Below are positions 1-9,051 of a stretch of 64,000 bases of DNA, in pieces (position 1 is the stretch's first letter; each line of letters starts with the position of its first letter). This DNA comes from an uncultured Prevotellaceae bacterium (GTDB lineage Bacteria; Bacteroidota; Bacteroidia; Bacteroidales; Bacteroidaceae): the NCBI GenBank assembly GCA_902776195.1, contig CACYPF010000002.1, forward strand, positions 109,586 through 173,585. The letters run 5' to 3'. Below the pieces are notes generated by a model. That model searched no databases. It was not told where the DNA came from and was given only the letters and a program-made list of their open reading frames with translations. A program made the position numbers and the translations under genes.

Positions 1-247
1 TGTCCGGACAACACAGAGACAGCATGCTGTCCGAAGGTGTCCACACAGACGACGGCAGGGTCCTCATGCTTATCCTTTATATAGGGAGCGATGGTGCGCA
101 CACAGATGCCCATGGCACCGATGAAGATGAACCCGTTGAAGTTCTTCCATTGCTTGCCGACCTCAGAGCGTTCTATTACCTTTGCTTTCAGTTCTCTGCA
201 CAGGTCGCTGGCGATATCCTTGCCAGCGTCACTGATTGGTATGATTG

Positions 248-260
<13 letters not shown>
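1..260 (-). CDS. cbiG: Cobalt-precorrin-5A hydrolase CbiG, N-terminal part (runs off the left edge)
   Basis: This is the first 86 codons of a gene that leaves the window. The translation begins MQKIAIIPISDAGKDI and contains FIGAMGICVRTIAPYI and FGQHAVSVLSG, which match the N-terminal domain of CbiG. CbiG opens the delta-lactone of cobalt-precorrin-5A in the anaerobic (early cobalt) route to cobalamin. I chose the ATG at 258-260; it overlaps the end of the preceding cbiE-cbiT gene by 13 bases, so the two are probably cotranslated. In relatives CbiG is often fused to the CbiF methyltransferase; the 3' end is not visible, so that cannot be judged. Its presence argues for the anaerobic pathway although the neighbour is usually named CobJ. 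Confidence 0.88.
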
Positions 261-1489
<1,229 letters not shown>

Positions 1490-1508
1490 TTTTCAACTCT
1501 TCCATTCT

Positions 1509-2921
1509 TCACAAGTCTCTCCCAGGTTTTAGTTGTGCGGCATCATCGTAACAAAGTATCGCATTACAGAGCGTGGCGGCAAGATTACTGCCACCCTTGC
1601 GCCCTTCGACAATGATTTTGGGAATGTCACGGAAAGGCTTCACCATGTGTTTCGACTCACAGACATGGACGAAACCCACAGGAGCGGCGATGATACCAGC
1701 AGGATGCGCCTTGCCTTTACGGATCAAGTCGCAGAGTTCCATCAGTGCCGTCGGTGCATTACCGAAAGCAAAGAGAGCGTCAGGATGCTCCTCGACGGCA
1801 AGACGAATACCCGCTTGCGTCCGGGTGATACCCTCTGCGGAAGCCATCTCAGCCACCCGTGGGTCTTGCAGGTAACACTTCGCCTCCATGCCCAGTCGTT
1901 GTAAGGCACCTTTACGTATGCCACTGGTCACCATCGTCACATCCGTCACAATGGTTCTCAGACTGCCATCCTTCACCATCTTATACAGATGCTCCACAGC
2001 CCCCTCGTCGGTATAGAGAATATGCTCCATCTCAAAGTCGGCAGTGGTATGGATGGCATGCAGCAGCGCCCATTTGCGGTCAAGAGGAATGTCCTTGTCC
2101 TGCAACTCAGACTCAATACGTCTGAAACTCTGTATCATAATCTGCTGACCGGGTTTTTCATTAGAAGTGAGAGGTGAGGGGTGGGAGGTGAGGTTATACC
2201 CACGGGGGGTAATTATCTTCCCGTCCTCGATATACGACTGGGAATTACCAATGAGGATGACGGTAAACATATCAACCTCCTCGGGATTAAAGTCATGAAG
2301 AGTCGTCACCTTTATGTTCTGCTCTGGTCTGCCAGCCTGGCGGACAAAACCCACAGGAGTGCTTCCTGAGCGTTCCTGCAGGAAGAGTTCTTGTAAGCGG
2401 TACAGTTGCCAGTAACGCTCATGACTCTTGGGATTATAGACAGCAGTGACGAAATCACCAGTGGCGGCGGCACGGATACGACGCTCTATCGTCTCCCAAG
2501 GTGTCATCAAGTCCGAGAGAGAGATGACACACAGGTCATGTCCGATAGGAGCCCCTAACAGTGATGCCGCTTTCTGGAAAGCGGAGATGCCAGGCAGGGA
2601 GCAGACCTCAACATCGGAACCCCGTTCTTTCCGCATCTCATAGATCAGTGGTGTCATGCCATAGATACCAGCATCACCAGACGATATCACGACAACCGTC
2701 TTCCCCTGTTCTGCCTGTATAAAAGCCAGCTCAGCCCTCTCACGCTCTCTTTTCATCCCTGTGTCGATACACTCACACTGCGGAGGGATGAAGGATTTGA
2801 TGAATTGGAAATAGAACTTATAACCGACAATCACCTCTGCCTCCTTGATGGCTTCCGTTACTGCCGGTGTCATGTCCTCAGGTCCTCCAGGACCTATTCC
2901 TGCAACAATAATTTTCTTCAT
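1509..2921 (-). CDS. cobJ: Fused precorrin-3B C17-methyltransferase / precorrin-8X methylmutase (CobJ-CbiC)
   Basis: A 470-residue two-domain protein. Residues 1-240 are a tetrapyrrole methylase beginning MKKIIVAGIGPGGPEDM, which methylates C17 with ring contraction. Residues about 262-470 are CbiC/CobH, which moves the C11 methyl to C12 to give cobyrinate (motifs VTDVTMVTSGIRKG and GIIAAPVGFVHVCESK). The linker at 243-252 is encoded by four degenerate heptamers. An upstream in-frame extension to 3104 exists, but it runs through a promoter and reads as non-coding, so I start at the ATG at 2919-2921. That ATG lies only 8 bases after a TAACTTTG box, so the transcript may be nearly leaderless. 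First gene of the left-pointing cobJ-cobL-cbiG operon. Confidence 0.93.
   Translation of the reverse strand: MKKIIVAGIGPGGPEDMTPAVTEAIKEAEVIVGYKFYFQFIKSFIPPQCECIDTGMKRERERAELAFIQAEQGKTVVVISSGDAGIYGMTPLIYEMRKERGSDVEVCSLPGISAFQKAASLLGAPIGHDLCVISLSDLMTPWETIERRIRAAATGDFVTAVYNPKSHERYWQLYRLQELFLQERSGSTPVGFVRQAGRPEQNIKVTTLHDFNPEEVDMFTVILIGNSQSYIEDGKIITPRGYNLTSHPSPLTSNEKPGQQIMIQSFRRIESELQDKDIPLDRKWALLHAIHTTADFEMEHILYTDEGAVEHLYKMVKDGSLRTIVTDVTMVTSGIRKGALQRLGMEAKCYLQDPRVAEMASAEGITRTQAGIRLAVEEHPDALFAFGNAPTALMELCDLIRKGKAHPAGIIAAPVGFVHVCESKHMVKPFRDIPKIIVEGRKGGSNLAATLCNAILCYDDAAQLKPGRDL
2167..2194. repeat. Four-unit heptamer repeat in the CobJ-CbiC linker
   Basis: On the plus strand GTGAGAG, GTGAGGG, GTGGGAG and GTGAGGT follow each other. 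They encode residues 243-252 exactly between the two enzyme domains, where extra length is easily tolerated. Confidence 0.75.
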
Positions 2922-2929
2922 ACTTGCTG

Positions 2930-2937
2930 CAAAGTTA
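2930..2937 (-). promoter_or_regulatory. -7 box of the cobJ operon
   Basis: On the minus strand TAACTTTG ends 8 bases before the cobJ ATG. No convincing TTTG box is seen at the usual distance, so this is a weak call; transcription would start within about four bases of the start codon. Confidence 0.45.
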
Positions 2938-3009
2938 ATAATTTTCTGTAACTTTGCCATCATAGATGGCGAAAATACTCCGTCTCGGCAAAAAAAAGAA
3001 ACGAATTTC

Positions 3010-3040
3010 TTTGTTTTGCTCTCGACTTTCCGTAACTTTG
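3010..3040 (+). promoter_or_regulatory. Promoter of cobUTS
   Basis: TTTG at 3010-3013, a 19-base spacer and TAACTTTG at 3033-3040 fit the Bacteroidetes primary sigma consensus. The cobU ATG is 20 bases further on. A second TAACTTTG on the same strand at 2949-2956 could be an additional start. Confidence 0.8.
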
Positions 3041-3060
3041 CAGCAAAATATAAAAAAAAG

Positions 3061-3567
3061 ATGAGACGTATCATTCTGATTATTGGTGGACAACGTTCGG
3101 GCAAGAGTCAGCATGCTGAGCAATTAGCTTTGCAGTTGGCTGAGAATCCTGTTTATCTTGCCACAGCCCATGTGTGGGACGAGGAGTTCCGGCAGCGGGT
3201 GCTCAGACACCAGGAGCGTCGCGGACCTCAGTGGACGAATATCGAGGAAGAGAAATTCCTGAGCAGACACGAGCTGACGGGACGTGTCATCGTGATAGAC
3301 TGTGTGACCTTATGGTTGACGAATTTCTTTTTTGAGAATAATGAGGTAGAACAGACTTTGGAACAGGCAAAGGCTGAGTTTGACCGCTTCACCTCACAGG
3401 AGGCTACCTTCATCTTCGTCACCAACGAGATAGGAAGTGGTGGTGTCAGTGAGAATGCCATCCAACGGAAGTTTACCGACTTGGAAGGGTGGATGAACCA
3501 GTATATCGCAGCGAAAGCTGATGAAGTGATCCTGATGGTGAGTGGAATACCTTTGAAAGTGAAATGA
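3061..3567 (+). CDS. cobU: Adenosylcobinamide kinase / adenosylcobinamide-phosphate guanylyltransferase
   Basis: A 168-residue protein of normal CobU length. It phosphorylates adenosylcobinamide and then adds GMP to make adenosylcobinamide-GDP, the substrate of CobS. The P-loop GGQRSGKS is at residues 9-16, and the segment RHQERRGPQW carries the histidine that is guanylylated in this family. The frame stays open upstream to 2845, but the ATG at 3061 directly precedes the P-loop strand and follows a clear promoter, so I use it. The stop overlaps the start of cobT by four bases (ATGA), so the two are coupled. First of the rightward cobU-cobT-cobS operon. Confidence 0.95.
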   Translation: MRRIILIIGGQRSGKSQHAEQLALQLAENPVYLATAHVWDEEFRQRVLRHQERRGPQWTNIEEEKFLSRHELTGRVIVIDCVTLWLTNFFFENNEVEQTLEQAKAEFDRFTSQEATFIFVTNEIGSGGVSENAIQRKFTDLEGWMNQYIAAKADEVILMVSGIPLKVK

Positions 3568-4604
3568 GAACATTTAATATATCATCTCCTGATGAGACAT
3601 TACGTCCCTCCATTCAGGAGAGAATTGATAACCTGAACAAGCCGAAGGGTTCGTTGGGCAGACTGGAAGAGTTAGCGATGCAAGTCTGTCTGATTCAACA
3701 GACGCTGTCCCCTTCGTTAGTGCATCCCTGCCATCTGTTGTTAGGTGGTGACCATGGCATAGAGCGGGAGGGTGTCAGTGTGTCTCCCCGTGATGTCACA
3801 TGGCAGCAGATGATTAACTTCACGCATGGCGGTGGCGGTGTGAATATGTTCTGCCGTCAGCATGGTTTCACTTTGCGAATCGTTGATGTGGGGGTGGATT
3901 ATGACTTATCCAAGGTTCCTGGCATCATCCACAAAAAGATAGCCTGCGGCACTAGGGATTTCCTTTATGAGCCTGCCATGTCGGAAGAGGAGTACGACAA
4001 GGCGATAGAGACAGGAGCCTCATTGGTTGACGAGTGTGTCGCTGAGGGGTGTAACATCCTCTGTATCGGAGAGATGGGTATTGGCAATACGTCCCCGTCC
4101 AGTATCTGGATGCATCTGTTCTGTCATCTTCCTCTGGAAGAATGTGTCGGGGCAGGAGCCGGTCTGGATCATCCAGGTATTCGTCATAAGTATGAGGTGT
4201 TGGCAGAGTCTGTCAGTCATGCTGCCTCCTCACTGCAGACCACTCAGGATATCCTTCGCTATTTTGGAGGTTATGAGATGGTCGCCGCTATTGGTGCCAT
4301 GTTAAGAGCGGCAGAGCGCCATGTCATCATTCTGGTCGATGGCTTTATCATGACCGCCTGTGCCTTAGCCGCTATCCGTTTGTGTCCCGAAAGCCAGTCA
4401 TATATGATATTCACCCATTGTGGTGACGAGGGTGGTCATCGGAAGATGCTGGATGCCATGGGAGCCTCACCACTGCTTCGTCTGGGTTTCCGATTAGGAG
4501 AGGGAACGGGAGCCTTGTGTGCTTATCCTATTATTGACTCTGCTGTAAGGATGGTTAACGAGATGAATACTTTTCAGAAAGCTAATATTACCAAATACTT
4601 CTGA
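3564..4604 (+). CDS. cobT: Nicotinate-nucleotide:dimethylbenzimidazole phosphoribosyltransferase
   Basis: A 346-residue CobT that activates the lower ligand base to its alpha-ribotide for attachment to the corrin ring. The N-terminal segment LNKPKGSLGRLEELA, the central IGEMGIGNTSPSS and the C-terminal RLGEGTGA are family motifs; Glu313 in the last one fits the catalytic base. Its length equals that of characterised members. It begins inside the last codons of cobU and ends three bases before cobS, so it is in the middle of a three-gene operon that completes the nucleotide loop. I see no bluB or other lower-ligand synthesis gene in the window, so the base may be scavenged or made elsewhere. 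Confidence 0.95.
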   Translation: MRTFNISSPDETLRPSIQERIDNLNKPKGSLGRLEELAMQVCLIQQTLSPSLVHPCHLLLGGDHGIEREGVSVSPRDVTWQQMINFTHGGGGVNMFCRQHGFTLRIVDVGVDYDLSKVPGIIHKKIACGTRDFLYEPAMSEEEYDKAIETGASLVDECVAEGCNILCIGEMGIGNTSPSSIWMHLFCHLPLEECVGAGAGLDHPGIRHKYEVLAESVSHAASSLQTTQDILRYFGGYEMVAAIGAMLRAAERHVIILVDGFIMTACALAAIRLCPESQSYMIFTHCGDEGGHRKMLDAMGASPLLRLGFRLGEGTGALCAYPIIDSAVRMVNEMNTFQKANITKYF

Positions 4605-4607
4605 CCT

Positions 4608-5405
4608 ATGGAGATATCTATTGACCAGACTCACTGGTACGACCGTATATGGGCGGCATTGATCTTCTTCACCAGACTTCCTTTCTGGCGATTGCATGAA
4701 CCACCCAAGGAATGTTATAAGACCGTTGTGGAGCATTGGCCCTTAGTAGGTTGGCTGACGGGTGGAGCGATGGCTGCCATCCTCTATTTCGGCAGTATGG
4801 TATTGCCATACCTGGTGGTTGTCATCACTGCGATGGCGGTGCGTCTGTTGATGACTGGTGCTCTCCATGAGGACGGATTGGCAGATTTCATGGATGGTTT
4901 TGGTGGTGGCGGGAGAGACCGTCAGCGTATTCTTGACATCATGAAAGACTCCCGTATCGGCACCTATGGTGTGCTGGGACTGGTGTTCTATGAGTTGCTG
5001 TTAGGGACGACGCTCTATTCCCTGACTCCCGAACTGGCTGCCTTGGTGGTATTTGCCGCCGACCCCTATAGTAAGATGGTGACCAGTCAGTTGATACTGA
5101 TGTTGCCCTATGCCCGTAAGGAGGAGGAAGCTAAGTCGAAGACCGTCTACCGGAAAATGGAATGGAAGGCAGGGGTGAGTCTTGCCGTACAAGGGCTCCT
5201 CCCCATGGCAGTGTTCCTTTATCTGACCCGTCTGCCATGGACGATGATTATCTTTATGCCTTGTCTGGTGATGTATTTCCTTTACCTGCTTATCCGTCAG
5301 CGGCTACAAGGGTATACCGGCGACTGTTGCGGTGCTGTTTGCCTGTTGGTGGAACTGACTGTCTATCTGGTTGTGTGCAGTTTAGTAACACATCCACTGA
5401 TATAA
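4608..5405 (+). CDS. cobS: Adenosylcobinamide-GDP ribazoletransferase (cobalamin synthase)
   Basis: A 265-residue multi-pass inner-membrane protein that joins adenosylcobinamide-GDP to alpha-ribazole, the last assembly step. The cytoplasmic motif HEDGLADFMDGFGGG followed by RDRQRILDIMKDSRIG is characteristic, and several hydrophobic segments follow. It starts three bases after cobT. Its last 24 bases overlap the 3' end of the opposing cbiB gene, so the two operons run into each other with no space for a terminator between them. Confidence 0.94.
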   Translation: MEISIDQTHWYDRIWAALIFFTRLPFWRLHEPPKECYKTVVEHWPLVGWLTGGAMAAILYFGSMVLPYLVVVITAMAVRLLMTGALHEDGLADFMDGFGGGGRDRQRILDIMKDSRIGTYGVLGLVFYELLLGTTLYSLTPELAALVVFAADPYSKMVTSQLILMLPYARKEEEAKSKTVYRKMEWKAGVSLAVQGLLPMAVFLYLTRLPWTMIIFMPCLVMYFLYLLIRQRLQGYTGDCCGAVCLLVELTVYLVVCSLVTHPLI

Positions 5406-6293
5406 GATGATGAGTATGATCATCAGCACTTCAGCCATCCTGTTGATACGGATGGCTTTTTTCATGTCACTCGTGTCCAGCTGTTTTTCATTTTCCCCAA
5501 TGAAGGGTTTGTCAAAACGCTCCCCGAAATAATAATGAGGACCCCCGAAACGACAATGCAGGATGCCTGCGAGGGCAGCCTCAGGATAGCCACTGTTGGG
5601 ACTGGCATGGTGACTACCGTATTTCCATACGAAACCAAAGAGGTTCCATTTCCCTGAGACGATAACCATCAACAGGGCGGTAAGACGTGCAGGGATGAAA
5701 TTGGCAATATCGTCGATCCTTGCGGCACAACAGCCAAAGTCCTTGTAGCGCTCTGTGTGATAGCCAATCATGGAGTCAAGGGTGTTGACCATCTTATAGG
5801 CAAGCATGCCAGGTGTTCCTAACAAGGCAAACCAGAACAGAGGGGCTATCACACCGTCGCTCAGGTTCTCTGCCAAGGTCTCCAATGCCGCTGTCCTTAC
5901 CTCCTGTGCCGAAAGCTCTGAAGTGTCCCTTCCTACGATGCGTGCCACCTGTTTCCGTCCTTCGTCCAGAGACCTGTCCACGGCGAGGAATACTTGTCGT
6001 ACTTCCCGGATAAGGGTTGTTCCTGCCAGACAGAAGAAGATGATGACGACATTGAGGATGGGCAGATAACGGTTGAGCAGCCATCCGGCTGTAAAAACAA
6101 AGATGATGAGAACAAGAGCCAGCAGTGCTCCTTTCAGCATGCGGTGTCTTCCTTTGTTCAGACGATGCTCTCCCCATGCTATCATCTTCCCAAACCATAC
6201 CACGGGATGGGGGAGACAAGAAGGGTCGCCCAGCAGCAGGTCCAGTGTCCAACCTCCCAGTAGGGGTAATATGGCAATCAGGATATCAGGCAT
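5382..6293 (-). CDS. cbiB: Adenosylcobinamide-phosphate synthase CbiB (CobD)
   Basis: A 303-residue integral membrane protein that attaches (R)-1-amino-2-propanol phosphate to cobyric acid. It starts with several hydrophobic segments (GGWTLDLLLGDPSCLPHPVV is typical) and has the motifs RTAALETLAENLSDGVIAPL and KMVNTLDSMIGY found across the family. Length is normal. It overlaps the 3' end of cobQ by 8 bases, so it is the last gene of the left-pointing cbiA-cobQ-cbiB operon. It is called cobD in some genomes; that name is also used for the threonine-phosphate decarboxylase, which I do not see here. Confidence 0.94.
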   Translation of the reverse strand: MPDILIAILPLLGGWTLDLLLGDPSCLPHPVVWFGKMIAWGEHRLNKGRHRMLKGALLALVLIIFVFTAGWLLNRYLPILNVVIIFFCLAGTTLIREVRQVFLAVDRSLDEGRKQVARIVGRDTSELSAQEVRTAALETLAENLSDGVIAPLFWFALLGTPGMLAYKMVNTLDSMIGYHTERYKDFGCCAARIDDIANFIPARLTALLMVIVSGKWNLFGFVWKYGSHHASPNSGYPEAALAGILHCRFGGPHYYFGERFDKPFIGENEKQLDTSDMKKAIRINRMAEVLMIILIILYQWMCY

Positions 6294-7755
6294 GGTGACT
6301 GATTATTTGATATACTTTCTCCACATCCACATATTGACGGATATGGTCAGCAAGACGGTTGTATTGCTCCTCTTTGAAAGCATGGTAGTCAAAGGGGGTG
6401 CTGTCCTTAGCCAACTGATTGGCAAAGGGCTTCAAAAGATAGTCGATGAAGGAGGTGTTGTCGAGAATGCCATGGACATAGGTACCCATACAGTGGTCGT
6501 CCACCAGGTAACCGTCTTCTGTGCCATCCTGCAAGTGCAATAGGGGAGACGGAGTTTCCAAAGGTGTCGTGATACCTTGGTGAATCTCGTAACCTTGTCC
6601 ATATTCACAGGTCACCTGCCGGGTTGTCTTCTCACCATCGATGGTGGTGGTGACAGGTAACAGTCCCAGTCCTGGTATACGCTCAATATCTCCTTCCGTA
6701 TGGTGAGGGTCACAGACCTCACGTCCCATCATCTGATATCCTCCGCAGATACCCAGTACAGTGGCACCACGCCGACGAGCCTTGATGATTGCCTCTGCCA
6801 TGCCGTTGCGCCGTAAATGATACAGGTCATCAATCGTTGACTTGGAACCTGGCAGGATAATGATATCAGCATCCTCGATATCTGATGGGTTACTGGCATA
6901 GTATAGATGTATGCGAGGGTCCTGCTCCAACACGTCAAAGTCGGTAAAGTTACTCATGTGACGCAGAAGGACGACGGCACAGTTTAATGAGGTGCCTTGT
7001 GCATGGTGCGCTTTGTGTTCCAGTGACACGCTGTCCTCATCCTCGATATGGATGTCGGTGAAGTAGGGAAGGACACCCAGTACAGGGATATGACACAGAT
7101 TCTCAATGATTTCAATACCTTCTTGGAAGAGTTGAATGTCACCACGGAACTTATTGATAATAATCCCCTTAACATATTTCCTCTCTTCTTTGGTCAAGAG
7201 CATGATACTGCCATACACACTGGCAAAGACACCCCCTCGGTCAATATCGGCTACAAGGATGACATCAGCACCTGCATATATTGCCATGGGCATATTCACC
7301 AAGTCGACTTTCCGAAGGTTGATCTCGGAAATACTGCCTGCTCCTTCCATCACAATAGGGTTATATTGGGAGGCAAGACGGTCGAAAGCCTCATGAACAG
7401 CTTGACGGAGACATTCCCTTCCTTCATGGCGGAAATAACTGCCTGCCGATTGATTGCCTACTGGTTTGCCGTTCAACACCACTTGGGACGTGTGGTCAGA
7501 CTGTGGCTTTAATAAGATAGGGTTCATATCCGTATGACAGGGTATGCCTGCAGCCTCAGCCTGTACAGCCTGTGCACGTCCTATCTCCAGTCCTTCTGGT
7601 GTGGCATAGGAGTTAAGCGACATGTTCTGCGCCTTGAAAGGAGCGGGGGAGTAGCCGTCTTGTCTGAAGATACGGCAGAATCCTGCGGCAATCACACTCT
7701 TGCCGACATCACTGCCAGTACCTACGAACATCAGTGGGTGTAAATATGTTTCCAT
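6286..7755 (-). CDS. cobQ: Cobyric acid synthase (glutamine-hydrolysing)
   Basis: A 489-residue CobQ/CbiP that amidates four side chains of adenosylcobyrinate a,c-diamide. The N-terminal ATPase domain has VGTGSDVGKS near residues 11-20 and the C-terminal class I glutamine amidotransferase domain has the nucleophile motif LGICGGYQMM and a late histidine in TYVHGILDN. Length is normal for the family. It lies between the cbiA pieces and cbiB in one operon. The 26-base gap upstream falls within a heptamer repeat that also supplies the stop codon of the cbiA C-terminal frame. Confidence 0.95.
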   Translation of the reverse strand: METYLHPLMFVGTGSDVGKSVIAAGFCRIFRQDGYSPAPFKAQNMSLNSYATPEGLEIGRAQAVQAEAAGIPCHTDMNPILLKPQSDHTSQVVLNGKPVGNQSAGSYFRHEGRECLRQAVHEAFDRLASQYNPIVMEGAGSISEINLRKVDLVNMPMAIYAGADVILVADIDRGGVFASVYGSIMLLTKEERKYVKGIIINKFRGDIQLFQEGIEIIENLCHIPVLGVLPYFTDIHIEDEDSVSLEHKAHHAQGTSLNCAVVLLRHMSNFTDFDVLEQDPRIHLYYASNPSDIEDADIIILPGSKSTIDDLYHLRRNGMAEAIIKARRRGATVLGICGGYQMMGREVCDPHHTEGDIERIPGLGLLPVTTTIDGEKTTRQVTCEYGQGYEIHQGITTPLETPSPLLHLQDGTEDGYLVDDHCMGTYVHGILDNTSFIDYLLKPFANQLAKDSTPFDYHAFKEEQYNRLADHIRQYVDVEKVYQIISHHA

Positions 7756-7762
7756 CTCTCTA

Positions 7763-7790
7763 AACTCTCAATTCTCAACTCTCAATTCTC
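7763..7790. repeat. Heptamer repeat at the cbiA/cobQ junction
   Basis: AACTCTC and AATTCTC alternate for four full units on the plus strand. The repeat covers the last codons and the stop of the cbiA C-terminal frame and most of the gap before cobQ. Confidence 0.85.
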
Positions 7791-8345
7791 AACTAAATAA
7801 AGGTGTGTGTAACTTGCCAACACATTATTATATATAAGGACGGGTGTGTCCACGGGATTCCCTTTGGCATCATAGACTTGCGTGACACTCTTGGGAGTCT
7901 CCCCCATGAACTGGGTGTAGTGGAACTCATGTCCCCTGTATTCCTTGCCATTCAAGACGAAGCGGCGATAGCCTAATGTCAATTTGCGGTCTGCTTTCCG
8001 TGCCGTAATCTGGTAGGGAAGTACTCCACACATCGGGAACTCCCCCTCATCAGTTACTATTGACTTACAGAGATACATCATCCCTCCACATTCGGCGATG
8101 ATGTGTCCGCCTCGTTCCGCATATTCTCTGATGGCATGGCGAGTCCTCTCTGCCTTGACCAATGCCTCCAAATGCTTTTCAGGATAACCTCCTGGCAGAT
8201 AGAGCAAGTCAATTCCCTCCAGATGAGGAATCTCTGTTTCCGGATCAAAGAAACAGACATGCTGGAATGAGTCAATCACCTCTTGATAAAGAAAAGAGAA
8301 CGACTCACTATTCCGTGCTATCAGAACGTTAAGAGTCTTTCCCAT
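7782..8345 (-). CDS. cbiA: Cobyrinate a,c-diamide synthase, C-terminal glutaminase part (split cbiA)
   Basis: This 187-residue frame is the glutamine amidotransferase half of CbiA/CobB. It begins MGKTLNVLIARNSESFSF, has LLYLPGGYPEKH, the nucleophile Cys86 in IIAECGGMMYL and RGHEFHYTQF near 138-146. In most bacteria it is joined to the ATPase half in one protein of about 430-460 residues; here the two lie in different frames that overlap by 25 bases. The ATG at 8345 sits within the end of the upstream frame, so separate translation by coupling is possible. The break falls at the domain boundary and no conserved motif is lost, so it may be a true split, a recent frameshift, or a sequence error. 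Confidence 0.85.
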   Translation of the reverse strand: MGKTLNVLIARNSESFSFLYQEVIDSFQHVCFFDPETEIPHLEGIDLLYLPGGYPEKHLEALVKAERTRHAIREYAERGGHIIAECGGMMYLCKSIVTDEGEFPMCGVLPYQITARKADRKLTLGYRRFVLNGKEYRGHEFHYTQFMGETPKSVTQVYDAKGNPVDTPVLIYNNVLASYTHLYLVEN

Positions 8346-8971
8346 CTCACTGTCTCCTCTAATAAATGAATAATGTCCTGGTTCTCTGGCATCGAACTAT
8401 AGTCCAGTCCTAAGTAGCGGGAACCTTGTTCGAGGGAGGTCCTCTTGGGCAGATAGCCCAGACACTCCACCCCTTGTTCCTCACATACTTCTTGTAACAT
8501 ACGGAAATGTTTTCCTGATCCCACCTTATTGAATATGATGCCACAGAACTGGATGTCTTTGCGGAAGTTCAGGAAACCAGACAACAAAGCAGCCGTGGAA
8601 TAGGCAGCCGCTTGGGCATCGATGACTAAAACGACAGGGATGTCCAGCACCCTTGCGATCTCTGCCGACGACCCTTTGTCCTTGTCATAGCCGTCAAAGA
8701 GTCCCATCATTCCTTCTACGACGCATACATCAGCGTCTTTGCCATAGTGTTCAAAGAGTTCACGGACATGTTCTGGTGTCGCCATGAACGTATCGAGGTT
8801 GATGGAAGGTCTGCCACAAACTTTCTCATGAAACTTGGTGTCGATATAGTCAGGACCGCACTTGAAAGGCTGAACCCGATATCCCTTTTGAGTCAGCAGT
8901 GCCATCAATCCTCGCGCAATAGTTGTCTTGCCCGAGCCACTATGTGGTGCTGCTATCAGAAACTTCGTCAT
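8321..8971 (-). CDS. cbiA: Cobyrinate a,c-diamide synthase, N-terminal ATPase part (split cbiA)
   Basis: A 216-residue dethiobiotin-synthetase-like domain that binds ATP and cobyrinate and amidates the a and c side chains. It has APHSGSGKTT near the start, KCGPDYIDTKFH, and VCVVEGMMGLFDGYD, all typical of CbiA. It ends with RWERLLTF and a stop 25 bases into the frame of the C-terminal half. The frame could begin at a TTG at 8974, but the ATG at 8971 is better. It heads the cbiA-cobQ-cbiB operon and has a strong promoter only a few bases upstream. The total of the two pieces is near the length of an intact family member. Confidence 0.87.
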   Translation of the reverse strand: MTKFLIAAPHSGSGKTTIARGLMALLTQKGYRVQPFKCGPDYIDTKFHEKVCGRPSINLDTFMATPEHVRELFEHYGKDADVCVVEGMMGLFDGYDKDKGSSAEIARVLDIPVVLVIDAQAAAYSTAALLSGFLNFRKDIQFCGIIFNKVGSGKHFRMLQEVCEEQGVECLGYLPKRTSLEQGSRYLGLDYSSMPENQDIIHLLEETVRWERLLTF

Positions 8972-8978
8972 CAAAGTG

Positions 8979-9010
8979 CAAAGTTAGTCTAAATTGAGAG
9001 AAAAAACAAA
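8979..9010 (-). promoter_or_regulatory. Promoter of the cbiA-cobQ-cbiB operon
   Basis: On the minus strand TTTG (9007-9010) is followed by 20 bases and TAACTTTG (8979-8986). Only 7 bases separate the box from the cbiA ATG, so the 5' leader should be a few bases or absent. It is back to back with the promoter of the phosphatase gene. Confidence 0.8.
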
Positions 9011-9014
9011 TTAT

Positions 9015-9047
9015 TTTGCAAGAATCGTGTAACATTTTGTAACTTTG
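9015..9047 (+). promoter_or_regulatory. Promoter of the phosphoglycolate phosphatase-like gene
   Basis: TTTG at 9015-9018, 21 bases, then TAACTTTG at 9040-9047. The ATG follows after four bases (cagt), so the transcript is expected to be leaderless. Confidence 0.75.
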
Positions 9048-9051
9048 CAGT

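Noticed and set aside
2845-3060. N-terminal extension of cobU
   Set aside because: It is the complement of the cobJ start and the promoter; the P-loop protein starts at 3061.
2922-3104. N-terminal extension of cobJ up to 3104
   Set aside because: The extra 61 codons run through promoter boxes and overlap the divergent cobU start; the family start is at 2921.
8321-8345. Programmed frameshift in cbiA
   Set aside because: GGGAAAG is present, but not in the phase needed for the N-terminal frame to slip into the second frame, and no downstream stimulator was recognised.
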